Source: Microbacterium sp. AZCO (GTDB lineage: Bacteria > Actinomycetota > Actinomycetes > Actinomycetales > Microbacteriaceae). From it: a DNA stretch of 64,000 bases. The position numbers and the translations under genes are program-made. The stretch is taken from assembly GCF_039614715.1 (NCBI RefSeq), contig NZ_CP154857.1, forward strand, positions 3,844,001 through 3,908,000, in the 5' to 3' direction. How positions within the stretch are numbered: position 1 is the first letter of the stretch; every line of letters begins with the position of its first letter. Under the pieces are notes generated by a model that made no database searches, was not told the DNA's origin, and was given only the letters and a program-made list of their open reading frames with translations. This document shows positions 1-14,992 of the stretch, piece by piece.

Positions 1-296
1 TCCTTCCGGGCCGTGGTGTCGGGCCCGAAGGGCCGTGATTCCGGGCCCTCGGAGGCCGACACGCCCGGGATGGAGCGTCGATTTGCCCGTTCCGTCGGAG
101 CCGCGTAACTTATTACTTGTTCGCCCCACAGGGAAGCGGAGAGGCCGAGAGCCTTACCCCCCTCAAGCGGAGAACCACCCTTCATCCCCGAACTTCCTTG
201 AGGCTCGGATCCGTCAGGATTAGGATGGAGGTTCCCACTCCTCGAAGTCGTCGAAGAGTCCTCCCGGTGACGCTCCACGCGTTCCGAGTGGCCGAT

Positions 297-324
297 TTGA
301 CATCGCGAGCGAGAGGGATACACT
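297..324 (+). promoter_or_regulatory. rrn promoter P1
   Basis: A perfect -35 hexamer TTGACA (297-302) is followed after 16 nt by TACACT (319-324). This is a strong housekeeping-sigma promoter in the expected place about 360 nt before the mature 16S rRNA. The sequence just after the -10, AGTGAAGTTGCCC (325-337), recurs at 457-469. Confidence 0.65.
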
Positions 325-428
325 AGTGAAGTTGCCCGAGCGGGCCGGCCGCAAGCCGAGACGCCGGGCATCGGATCTGGCTTCGTGAGAGCTAGCTCGG
401 CACTCGCCTTCGACTTCGCGTCGAGGTG

Positions 429-469
429 CGTCGACCGATGCGAACGAAGCATTGATAGTGAAGTTGCCC
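429..469 (+). promoter_or_regulatory. possible second rrn promoter P2 / repeated start region
   Basis: AGTGAAGTTGCCC at 457-469 exactly repeats the sequence following the P1 -10 box, and a small GCCC/GGGC hairpin follows both copies. The aligned -10 would be ATTGAT (451-456), but the aligned -35 is poor. This may be a weaker second promoter or a decayed duplication of the P1 start region. Confidence 0.3.
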
Positions 470-681
470 TGCGGGCGAGGCTGAGAGGCTGAGCGGCAGG
501 TGCATCCGATCCTTGAGAACTCAACAGCGTGCACTTGTCAAATGCCAAATAACCTCGTTCCAGCTTCGGCTGGGTGAGATTCCTTTGGATCAATTATTGG
601 ATTTGTCAGCATTGACATCCATTTTGGTCAGTTTCAAACTCGCTGCTTCGGTCTTTTTCCGGCCGTGGTATGCAATTTTTC

Positions 682-5711
<5,030 letters not shown>

Positions 5712-5821
5712 CTTCCGTTCGAATGAACGATGCTTGCGTCCACTGAGTGGTTCTCGATGTACGGTCGAGAACCGCACCACCAACTTCTTCGTTGATGGTG
5801 CTGACTGAAACATCAATAGTG
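5712..5821 (+). other. 23S-5S spacer with processing hairpin
   Basis: This short spacer contains a perfect 9-bp hairpin, GGTTCTCGA (5749-5757) and TCGAGAACC (5765-5773). It is followed by an imperfect GCACCACCAAC/GTTGATGGTGC stem. These are likely RNase processing sites between 23S and 5S; that function is inferred. Confidence 0.5.
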
Positions 5822-5939
5822 TTTCGGCGGCCATAGCGAGAGGGAAACGCCCGGTCCCATTCCGAACCCGGAAGCTAAGCCTCTCAGCGCCGATGGTACT
5901 GCAGGGGCGACCCTGTGGGAGAGTAGGACACCGCCGGAC
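5822..5939 (+). rRNA. rrf: 5S ribosomal RNA
   Basis: The gene is about 118 nt, with the typical actinobacterial 5S core CCCGGTCCCATTCCGAACCC (5851-5870) and a closing stem between the 5' GGCGGCC and 3' ACACCGCC segments. It is the last gene of the rrn operon, and a strong terminator follows directly. Confidence 0.95.
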
Positions 5940-5949
5940 TTCCATTACC

Positions 5950-5981
5950 GAAATGGCCACCCAACGCAGGGTGGCCATTTC
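5950..5981 (+). terminator. rrn operon terminator
   Basis: A perfect 13-bp stem, GAAATGGCCACCC (5950-5962) and GGGTGGCCATTTC (5969-5981), has a 6-nt loop. It lies about 10 nt after 5S and has AT pairs at the stem base. It should separate rrn transcription from tyrS. Confidence 0.85.
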
Positions 5982-6020
5982 GCGTTAACGCCCCGAAAAC
6001 CGACTGATAGCCTGAAACGC

Positions 6021-7319
6021 GTGCCTGAAACAGTGAGCGCACTCGCGCCGGCGAACGATCCCGCGTTCGAGAACGTCTGGGATGAGATCGTCTGGCGTGG
6101 ACTCGTGCATGTGTCCACCGACCAGGAGGCGCTCGGCGCGCTGCTCGGCGGCGAGCCGATCACCTACTACTGCGGCTTCGATCCGACGGCGCCGAGCCTG
6201 CACCTGGGAAACCTGGTGCAGCTCCTCCTGATGCGCCGACTCCAGCTCGCCGGGCACAAGCCGCTCGGTCTCGTGGGTGGATCGACGGGCCTCATCGGCG
6301 ACCCCCGTCCGAGCGCGGAGCGCACGCTCAACACGAAGGAGACGGTCGCCGAGTGGGTCGGCTACCTCCGCGGTCAGGTGGAGCGATTCCTGAGCTTCGA
6401 GGGTGACAACGCCGCTCGGATGGTCAACAACCTCGACTGGACGGCGCCCCTCAGCGCGATCGACTTCCTCCGTGACATCGGCAAGCACTATCGCGTCGGC
6501 ACGATGCTGAAGAAGGATGCGGTGAGCGCGCGCCTCAACTCCGAGGCCGGCATCAGCTATACCGAGTTCAGCTACCAGATCCTCCAGGGCCTGGACTACC
6601 TGGAGCTCTTCCGCGCGTACGACTGCGTGCTGCAGACGGGCGGCTCCGACCAGTGGGGCAATCTCACGAGCGGCGTGGATCTCATCCACTACGTCGAGCA
6701 CGCGCCCGTCCACGCGATCGGCACCCCGCTCATCACCAACTCCGACGGCACGAAGTTCGGCAAGAGCGAGGGCAACGCCATCTGGCTCGATCCCGAGATG
6801 TGCAGCCCGTACCGGATGTACCAGTTCTGGCTCAACACGGACGACTCCGATGTCATCAGCCGGCTCAAGGTATTCACCTTCCTCACCCGCGCCGAGATCG
6901 AGGAGTACGAGCGTCTCGTCGAGTCCGAGCCGTTCCGCCGCGCCGCTCAGAAGCGCCTCGCCCTCGAGGTCACGACGTTCGTGCATGGGACGGATGCCGC
7001 CTCCGCGGTGATCGCGGCCTCCGAGGCCCTCTTCGGGCAGGGCGACCTGACTAAGCTGGATGCCGCGACGCTGCGCACTGCTCTCGAGGAGCTCCCGCAC
7101 GCGACGGTCGCGGACGGGAGCCCCGTCGTGCAGGCGCTGGTCGAGACCGGACTGGTCTCGAGCCTCAGCGAGGCGCGGCGGGCCATCGCCCAGGGCGGCG
7201 TCTCTCTCGATGGAGTGCGCGTCGAGGATGACTCGGCGGTCGTGACGGGTGGTCTCCCCGGAGGAGTCTCGGTCCTCCGTCGAGGGAAGAAGACGCTCGC
7301 CGGCCTCTTCGTCGGCTGA
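6021..7319 (+). CDS. tyrS: tyrosyl-tRNA synthetase
   Basis: This class I aminoacyl-tRNA synthetase charges tRNA-Tyr with tyrosine in the cytoplasm. The protein has 432 residues, close to the bacterial TyrRS norm of about 420. The HIGH-type motif HLGN is at residues 61-64 and the KMSKS-type loop KFGKS at 245-249. The tyrosine-pocket signature appears as YTEFSYQILQGLDY and QTGGSDQWGN in the middle, and an S4-like RNA-binding segment occupies roughly residues 365-425. The start is GTG at 6021, chosen because it gives family length directly after the rrn terminator. Essential gene, nothing unusual in it. Confidence 0.96.
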   Translation: MPETVSALAPANDPAFENVWDEIVWRGLVHVSTDQEALGALLGGEPITYYCGFDPTAPSLHLGNLVQLLLMRRLQLAGHKPLGLVGGSTGLIGDPRPSAERTLNTKETVAEWVGYLRGQVERFLSFEGDNAARMVNNLDWTAPLSAIDFLRDIGKHYRVGTMLKKDAVSARLNSEAGISYTEFSYQILQGLDYLELFRAYDCVLQTGGSDQWGNLTSGVDLIHYVEHAPVHAIGTPLITNSDGTKFGKSEGNAIWLDPEMCSPYRMYQFWLNTDDSDVISRLKVFTFLTRAEIEEYERLVESEPFRRAAQKRLALEVTTFVHGTDAASAVIAASEALFGQGDLTKLDAATLRTALEELPHATVADGSPVVQALVETGLVSSLSEARRAIAQGGVSLDGVRVEDDSAVVTGGLPGGVSVLRRGKKTLAGLFVG

Positions 7320-7346
7320 CGCACGCGCGCTGCGCTCTGACGACGC

Positions 7347-8213
7347 ATGCCCTTCACCCCGAGTCACGCCGTCGTCGCGCTGCCGTTCGTGAGAACTCCG
7401 CTCATGCCGGCCGCGATCGCCGTGGGTGCCATGGCGCCCGACCTGCCGCTCTTCGCGCGCGCCTCCCCGCTCGGGTACGCCCGCACGCATGACTTCGCGT
7501 GGCTCCCGGCGACAGTCATACTGGCGCTCGCGCTGCTGCTGGTGTGGCGCTGCGTGCTGCGGCCGGCGGCACGCGAGCTGTCACCGGCGTGGCTCGCGCG
7601 GCGGCTTCCCGTCGGCTGGGACCGCCGCGCCGCGGGGGCGCTGCGCGACACGCTCGGCATCCATTCGGTCCGTGCCCCCGGTCGGCGGCAGCAGTGGTCG
7701 GTGTCGTGGTCGGCGCTCGTCCTGATGCTGGTGTCGCTCGCCATCGGCGTCGCAAGTCACATCGCGTGGGACCTCTTCACCCACGAGGGGCGCTGGGGCA
7801 CCAGCATCCTGCCGGTCCTCGACGACCGATGGGGGCCGCTCACCGGCTACAAGTGGCTGCAGCACGGGTCGAGCATCGCCGGCCTCGTGATCATCGCGAT
7901 CTGGGCCGTTCTGTGGTTGCGTCGCCGGGCGGTTGCAGCATCCCTCCCCCGCCTGTTTCGGGGGTGGGTGCGCTGGGTCTGGTGGCTCTCCCTCCCCACG
8001 GCGCTCGTCGTGGCCTGGATGTGGGGGATCGCGGCGTACGGCCCGCTCGACGCGGACTTCACTGTCCAGCACCTCGCGTACCGGGTGCTCCCTCAGGCCT
8101 GCGCCGTGTGGGGGATGCTGACCCTCGTCCTTGCCGTGCTCGTGCAGGTGGTCCGCGTGCGGCGCCCTGCCCCGCTGACCGGGGAGATCACGCGGCGCCC
8201 TGCCCCGCGCTGA
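7347..8213 (+). CDS. DUF4184 family integral membrane protein
   Basis: The protein has 288 residues and opens with the family hallmark MPFTPSHAVVALP, followed by a conserved GAMAPDLPLF segment. I count about five or six hydrophobic helices (roughly residues 48-66, 115-135, 168-185, 205-230 and 245-268). A conserved HIAWDLFTH stretch after the third suggests a metal-binding membrane site like that of other PDxxH/HxxxDxxxH proteins. Members are often annotated as membrane metal-dependent hydrolases or as unknown; no reaction can be assigned. The stop codon lies inside the second copy of a 33/35-bp tandem duplication, so the C-terminus may be strain-variable. Confidence 0.75.
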   Translation: MPFTPSHAVVALPFVRTPLMPAAIAVGAMAPDLPLFARASPLGYARTHDFAWLPATVILALALLLVWRCVLRPAARELSPAWLARRLPVGWDRRAAGALRDTLGIHSVRAPGRRQQWSVSWSALVLMLVSLAIGVASHIAWDLFTHEGRWGTSILPVLDDRWGPLTGYKWLQHGSSIAGLVIIAIWAVLWLRRRAVAASLPRLFRGWVRWVWWLSLPTALVVAWMWGIAAYGPLDADFTVQHLAYRVLPQACAVWGMLTLVLAVLVQVVRVRRPAPLTGEITRRPAPR

Positions 8214-8228
8214 CCGGGGAGATCACGC
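8161..8228. repeat. 33/35-bp tandem duplication spanning a stop codon
   Basis: The unit beginning GGCGCCCTGCCCCGC and ending GGGGAGATCACGC occurs at 8161-8193 and again at 8194-8228. The second copy has a 2-bp GC insertion, which shifts the reading frame of the DUF4184 gene to its TGA stop at 8211-8213. The duplication also touches the 3' end of the convergent monooxygenase gene. Confidence 0.8.
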
Positions 8229-9356
8229 GGGGCGGTGCTCCCGGGCGATCGAGCGGGCGATCGCCTGCGCGTGCAGGCGGATCTGGAACAGCTGGCCCTT
8301 GAGGGGGTTCGACAAGCCGATGAAGCGCAGCCGGGGCGCCTGCTCGAGGTCGCGCGGACCGTTCACGAGCGGCCGGCCCTGGAGGTCGAGCACGCCCAGG
8401 TGCCCGACGACGGGCAGCAGTCCTGTGGAGTAGCCCGTCGCCGCGATGACGACGTCGGGCTCGAGCCGGGTTCCGTCGCTGAGCACGGCCCTGCCGTCGT
8501 CGAACCGATCCATGGCCGCGACGGGAGTCACGCGCCCTGCACGCAGCCACCGAACGAGACCGACGTCGATCGTCGGCGTCACGCCTGTCGCCCGCGCCTG
8601 TGCGACGACTCCCGCCGTGGGGGCCGGCATGCCGAACCGAGTCAGGTCGCCGAGCGTCCAGCGCTGGAGCCGTCGATTCACCGGGTCGACGAGCCAGGCC
8701 GGCGAGTGCTCCATGCCGGCCGCCATGATCGTGATGGGGATCGGGCCGAGCTGCCGCGGGACGATGTTGGGAGGCGTGCGCATCGAGAGCCAGACGGATG
8801 CGGCACCGTGCTCGACGAGATCGGCCGCGATCTCGGCGCCCGTGTTCCCCGCGCCCACGACGAGCACCCGCCGACCGGAATAGAACGCCGGCGCGCGGTA
8901 GTCCACGGCGTGGACGATCTCACCCGCGAACGATTCCTCGCCGGGCCACACCGGCCGCGCGGCGGCATTGCTGTAGCCCGTGGCCATGACGACATGCCGC
9001 GCCGACCACCGCCGATCTCCCGTGAGTGCGACCCACAGGTCGCCGTCGCGCTCGAGACGATCGACGTGCGTGCCGAACCGGGGAGCGAGGGCGTGCTGCC
9101 GCGCGTAGAGCTCGAGATACGCCGCCATATCGTCCTTCGCGATCCAGCGACCGAACTCCCGCGGGATCCTCAGGCCCGGCAGCGCCGACTGCGAGCGGGG
9201 CGTGTGCAGGTGGAGGCGTTCGTAGCGGCGGCGCCACGATTCGCCGATCGCCTCGCCCCGGTCGACGATGATCGTCTCGACGCCGCGCTCCTGCAGGCAG
9301 GCTGCGACGGCGAGGCCCGCCGGCCCCGCACCGACGACGAGCACGTCCGCGTCCAC
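8223..9356 (-). CDS. flavin-containing monooxygenase (YUCCA-like)
   Basis: This is a 377-residue FAD- and NADPH-dependent oxidoreductase. The FAD-binding GAGPAG is at residues 8-13 and the FMO fingerprint FAGEIVHAVDY at about 143-153. The NADPH-binding GAGNTG is at about 168-173, and the late ATGYS motif of class B flavin monooxygenases is present. The substrate is not predictable; relatives oxygenate nitrogen, sulfur or ketone groups or are putative oxidoreductases. The start is GTG at 9356, immediately before the dinucleotide-binding strand. It converges with the DUF4184 gene and follows the CoA-transferase gene on the same strand. Confidence 0.85.
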   Translation of the reverse strand: MDADVLVVGAGPAGLAVAACLQERGVETIIVDRGEAIGESWRRRYERLHLHTPRSQSALPGLRIPREFGRWIAKDDMAAYLELYARQHALAPRFGTHVDRLERDGDLWVALTGDRRWSARHVVMATGYSNAAARPVWPGEESFAGEIVHAVDYRAPAFYSGRRVLVVGAGNTGAEIAADLVEHGAASVWLSMRTPPNIVPRQLGPIPITIMAAGMEHSPAWLVDPVNRRLQRWTLGDLTRFGMPAPTAGVVAQARATGVTPTIDVGLVRWLRAGRVTPVAAMDRFDDGRAVLSDGTRLEPDVVIAATGYSTGLLPVVGHLGVLDLQGRPLVNGPRDLEQAPRLRFIGLSNPLKGQLFQIRLHAQAIARSIAREHRPA

Positions 9357-9432
9357 GGCGCATCACCCCGAGGGTCACGCTAGACCCGGCTTGCGCTTCC
9401 GTCCATGGCTGACGAGCTTCCGCCCTCCGACC

Positions 9433-10758
9433 TCACGAGGCCGACCACTCCGGTGCAGCCCGGCCCCACGGGCGCGGCGAGGCGAAGCGCGTGGGACCGC
9501 CGGCGTAGCCCGCCGCCGGCGCCACCGTCGTGATCGTGCGCCCCGCGACGTCGAAGCGCTGCGTGTGCGCCGCGGGATCGACGACGTCCACGGGGGCAGG
9601 CTCGCTCGTGCGCGGCATCCCGAGCAGTTCTGTCGCGATGCGACGCAGTGACGTCTCGGCGAGCCAGGACCCGCCCTCGCGAGTGCGCCGCCCGAGGAGC
9701 GCCATGACCGCGGCGGCGAGGAGATAGCCCGCGCTGTGGTCGAGCGCCTGCGCGGGCAGCGCGCCGGGCGTCGTGCCGTCGCGGGATTCGATCCAGGAGA
9801 TGCCGGATGCCGCCTGCACGATGCTGTCGAAGCCTCGGCGGTCGGGCGAGCCCCACGCCGACAGCTGCGCGACGACGATGCCGGGATGCCGCGCGGCGAG
9901 GTCGGCGGGCGACAGGCCGAGCCGTGCGAGGCCGTCCGGACGGTACCCGAGCACGATGACGTCCGCGGTCGACGCGAGGCGCTCGAACCGCTCGCGACCC
10001 GCGGGATCGGACAGGTCGAGCTGCGCGGATCTCTTGCCGTGTCCCGTGTCGAGGTGCTGCCATTCGATCTCGGGGAGCCGAGGTGAGTCGATCCGCAGCA
10101 CCTCGGCGCCGAACAGCGCGAGGGTGCGCGTCGCGACGGGGCCCGCGATCACGCGGGTGAGATCGAGCACCCGCACACCGGACAGGGGTGCGTCGGGTAT
10201 CCGACTCAGTTCGCGTGCCGGGGCGTCCCCGAGGCGGGAGACGGCGACGAGAGGCCGCTGCGCCAGGCCCTCCTCCACATCGGGACGCTCGTGGAAGACG
10301 GGAGAGCAGATGCCGCCGCGCGCCACGATCGCCTGCGTCGCGACCCCCGCGGGCATCCCGGCCAGGGCATCGGCCACCTCGGCCTTGCCCGCATCGGAGC
10401 CCAGGCCGAGACCGCTGCGCAGCGCGGCGGCGTGATGCGGGTAGTTGCCGTGCGTGCGGACCCAGCCGTCCGAGGTGCGGAAGAAGCCCGACAGCGGCGC
10501 GAACGCCATCGGCTGCTCGCCGTCGACACTCCCGTATCGCTCGCTCGAGTACGCGAGGGCGATCCGGTCGGGGTCGAGTGCCACTCGATCGGCGCCCGCG
10601 AGTTCCGCCGCTGCGAGGAAGGCGGCCCCGACGGATGCCCAGGCGAGCTCGCCGACGGCGAGGCGCGAAGGAAGAGGAACGGGATGCCGCGCCTCGTCGA
10701 GCCTCGCCCGCGCCTCGAGTCCGACCTCTCCCAGGAATCCGCGTGCCGTGACCGTCAT
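9433..10758 (-). CDS. CaiB/BaiF (family III) CoA transferase, rearranged domain order
   Basis: A 441-residue protein that should move CoA between carboxylic acids. The Rossmann-like opening GVRVLDLTRVIAGP, normally at the very N-terminus of the family, sits at residues 194-207. The active-site region RGFDSIVQAASG (about 308-319) and the DHSAGYLLAAA helix follow it. The small-domain motif FRTSDGWVRTHGN, which usually lies in the middle, is at residues 93-105, ahead of them. The protein therefore looks permuted compared with formyl-CoA transferase. The start is ATG at 10758; frames continuing upstream lack coding character. Substrates unknown. Confidence 0.75.
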   Translation of the reverse strand: MTVTARGFLGEVGLEARARLDEARHPVPLPSRLAVGELAWASVGAAFLAAAELAGADRVALDPDRIALAYSSERYGSVDGEQPMAFAPLSGFFRTSDGWVRTHGNYPHHAAALRSGLGLGSDAGKAEVADALAGMPAGVATQAIVARGGICSPVFHERPDVEEGLAQRPLVAVSRLGDAPARELSRIPDAPLSGVRVLDLTRVIAGPVATRTLALFGAEVLRIDSPRLPEIEWQHLDTGHGKRSAQLDLSDPAGRERFERLASTADVIVLGYRPDGLARLGLSPADLAARHPGIVVAQLSAWGSPDRRGFDSIVQAASGISWIESRDGTTPGALPAQALDHSAGYLLAAAVMALLGRRTREGGSWLAETSLRRIATELLGMPRTSEPAPVDVVDPAAHTQRFDVAGRTITTVAPAAGYAGGPTRFASPRPWGRAAPEWSAS

Positions 10759-10976
10759 GTCGCGACGGTATTGCCTGGCCGGGCCCGATCGCCAGGGCCG
10801 GATCCGGACCCGTGGCATGGGCGGCCCGTGCCCGTGATCACCCGACCCCGCCGGACACAAGGGGTCATGGCGCTATGCCCACGGCGAACAGCGGCTTGCG
10901 GCATCCGGTCGCTCGTTACCCTCGATGTAAGGCGCTGAGGGGTCGAACGACCCGTCCCTGCCCCGGAGGAAGAACG

Positions 10977-13502
<2,526 letters not shown>

Positions 13503-13527
13503 CCCTTCGGGCCGCAAGGCCTGACAA

Positions 13528-13565
13528 GACGAAGAGTGGATGCCTCCCGGCATCCACTCTTCGTC
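13528..13565 (+). terminator. clpC terminator
   Basis: A perfect 17-bp stem (13528-13544 with 13549-13565) has a 4-nt loop, TCCC. It begins 26 nt after the clpC stop and ends at a short GTTTC run. Confidence 0.85.
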
Positions 13566-13590
13566 GTTTCCGGTCTTCGTGCCCGAGTGA

Positions 13591-13669
13591 CCAGAGCCCG
13601 TGCTCTCGCCGAAAGCCCACGGTGCGCCCCGTTCAGATCGCGGGCTTTCGGTGACAGCACGGGCTCTGG
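13591..13669. repeat. long two-step palindrome between clpC and acetyltransferase
   Basis: The outer stem is CCAGAGCCCGTGCT (13591-13604) paired with AGCACGGGCTCTGG (13656-13669). The inner stem is CCGAAAGCCC (13609-13618) paired with GGGCTTTCGG (13642-13651). A symmetric 4x4 internal loop separates them and the central loop is 23 nt. It follows the clpC terminator, so it is not needed for termination. It resembles an interspersed palindromic element, or a regulatory fold 20 nt before the next GTG start. Confidence 0.7.
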
Positions 13670-13688
13670 GCGAAATAGGCTGGACGGC

Positions 13689-14192
13689 GTGACCGGCTTC
13701 CACGTGCGCCCCGCGACGACGGCCGATGTGCGCGGCATCCAGGACATGCTCGATCCCTTCGTGCAGAAGCGGATCCTGCTGGGCAAGGACATCGTCGTGC
13801 TGTACGAGTCGGTGCAGCAGTTCGTGGTCGCGCAGGACGACGCGGGCCGGCTCATCGGGTGCGGCGCGCTGCACGTCATGTGGGAGGACCTCGGCGAGAT
13901 TCGCACGCTCATCGTCGTCGACGAGTGGCTGCATCGCGGCGTCGGCCGCGAAATCGTCGAAGCGCTGGAGCAGAACGCGCTCACGCTCGGCCTCACGCGA
14001 CTGTTCTGCCTCACGTTCGAGGTCGACTTCTTCACCCGCCGCGGCTTCTCGCCCATCGGCGAGCAGGTCGTCGATCCCGATGTCTACTCGCAGCTCGTCC
14101 GCTCGCCCGACGAAGGTGTCGCGGAGTTCCTCGACCTCGCGCACGTCAAGCCGAACACCCTCGGCAACACCCGCATGCTCAAGCAGCTCTGA
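13689..14192 (+). CDS. GNAT amino-acid N-acetyltransferase (N-acetylglutamate synthase-like)
   Basis: The 167-residue single GNAT domain runs from FHVRPATTADVRGI at the N-terminus through the acetyl-CoA loop region LHRGVGREIVEAL at about residues 82-94. It resembles the short stand-alone N-acetylglutamate synthases of Actinobacteria, which make N-acetylglutamate to start arginine synthesis. No arginine genes are nearby, so this is by family likeness only. The start is GTG at 13689, because sequence further upstream is the palindrome. The phrase ALHVMWEDLGEIRTLIV matches that subgroup. Confidence 0.72.
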   Translation: MTGFHVRPATTADVRGIQDMLDPFVQKRILLGKDIVVLYESVQQFVVAQDDAGRLIGCGALHVMWEDLGEIRTLIVVDEWLHRGVGREIVEALEQNALTLGLTRLFCLTFEVDFFTRRGFSPIGEQVVDPDVYSQLVRSPDEGVAEFLDLAHVKPNTLGNTRMLKQL

Positions 14193-14238
14193 CCGCGTCG
14201 CGGTCGCAGCCCGCGACACGCGCGCTTAGCCTGGAATC

Positions 14239-14934
14239 ATGACCCGAGCCAGTTCCCGACGGCGACGTCATTCCCCGGCGGTGTACCGTCGCCGACGTCT
14301 CGTCGTGCTGATCGCGGTGCTGCTCATCGCGGCCGGCATCGCGTGGCTCCTCATCGCGCAGCCGTGGCGCGGTCTCGCACTCACCTCCGAGCCCACTCCG
14401 TCGCCCACCCGCACGTCGACTCAGACTCCGACCCCGACTCCGACCGCCACGCCGACTCCCACCCCCACGCCCACTCCGGAGCCGACACCGACCGGCACGC
14501 CGACGCCGGCGGCGACCGGGACCGCGGGGCCCTGTCTTGCCAGCGACATCCTCGTCGAAGCGGTGACGGATGCCGACACCTACGCCGCGGGCCAGAACCC
14601 GCAGGTGTCCATAAAGCTCACCAACCAAGGCTCGGAGGACTGCACTCTCAACGTCGGGACGACGACGCAGGTCTTCACCGTGTCGAGCGGCAACGACGTC
14701 TGGTGGCGCTCGACCGACTGCCAGACCGAGCCGAGCGACATGATCGTGACGCTCGCCGCGGGCCAGACGGTGTCGAGTGCGACGCCCGTCGTGTGGGACC
14801 GCACGCGCTCATCCGTCTCGACGTGCGACACGAGCAATCGGCCCATCGCTCCGGCCGGGGGAGCCTCGTACCACGTGACCGTCGAGATCGGCGGCATCCC
14901 GGCATCCCAGTCGAAGCAGATCCTGCTCTACTGA
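14239..14934 (+). CDS. membrane-anchored protein with Thr/Pro linker
   Basis: The protein has 231 residues. A short basic cytoplasmic start (RRRRH, YRRRR) is followed by one membrane helix at about residues 23-44. Residues ~52-94 are a low-complexity linker of Thr-Pro and Glu-Pro pairs encoded by imperfect ACTCCG-type repeats. The extracellular domain of about 135 residues has four cysteines (near residues 98, 135, 160 and 195) that could form two disulfides. Such linkers span the cell wall and are often O-mannosylated in Actinobacteria (inference). The globular domain resembles small beta-sandwich domains of unknown function. The gene starts 46 nt after the acetyltransferase. Confidence 0.7.
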   Translation: MTRASSRRRRHSPAVYRRRRLVVLIAVLLIAAGIAWLLIAQPWRGLALTSEPTPSPTRTSTQTPTPTPTATPTPTPTPTPEPTPTGTPTPAATGTAGPCLASDILVEAVTDADTYAAGQNPQVSIKLTNQGSEDCTLNVGTTTQVFTVSSGNDVWWRSTDCQTEPSDMIVTLAAGQTVSSATPVVWDRTRSSVSTCDTSNRPIAPAGGASYHVTVEIGGIPASQSKQILLY

Positions 14935-14950
14935 GCCCGGCGCCGAAGAC

Positions 14951-14980
14951 AGGGCCGGACGCCCCCCGACGCCCGGCCCT
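14951..14980. terminator. hairpin between convergent genes
   Basis: AGGGCCGG (14951-14958) pairs with CCGGCCCT (14973-14980). The stem can be extended inward with one mismatch. It lies between the stops of the Thr/Pro-linker gene and the permease gene and probably serves both. Confidence 0.55.
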
Positions 14981-14992
14981 CATCCCCCTGCG

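Larger units (their letters stand above)
1..681 (+). other. rrn operon leader region
   Basis: There is no credible gene in these 681 bases; the short open frames have no ribosome binding site or recognisable product. The stretch holds at least one strong promoter (297-324) and a partial copy of its start region (about 429-470). Near 513-530 it contains a conserved leader element (TTGAGAACT followed by ACA-rich sequence) that recurs in the 16S-23S spacer near 2491. Such repeated leader elements are usual for antitermination and processing signals of actinobacterial rrn operons; that role is inferred. The first 120 bases are GC-rich and carry nothing I can assign. Confidence 0.7.

Noticed and set aside
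10860..10976. ClgR operator and promoter upstream of clpC
   Set aside because: Only loose CGCT/GCG fragments are present, and no -35/-10 pair fits with acceptable spacing.
14395..14515. ACTCCG-type short repeats as a microsatellite
   Set aside because: They encode a Thr-Pro linker in frame within a membrane protein. The repetitiveness follows from the amino-acid composition.
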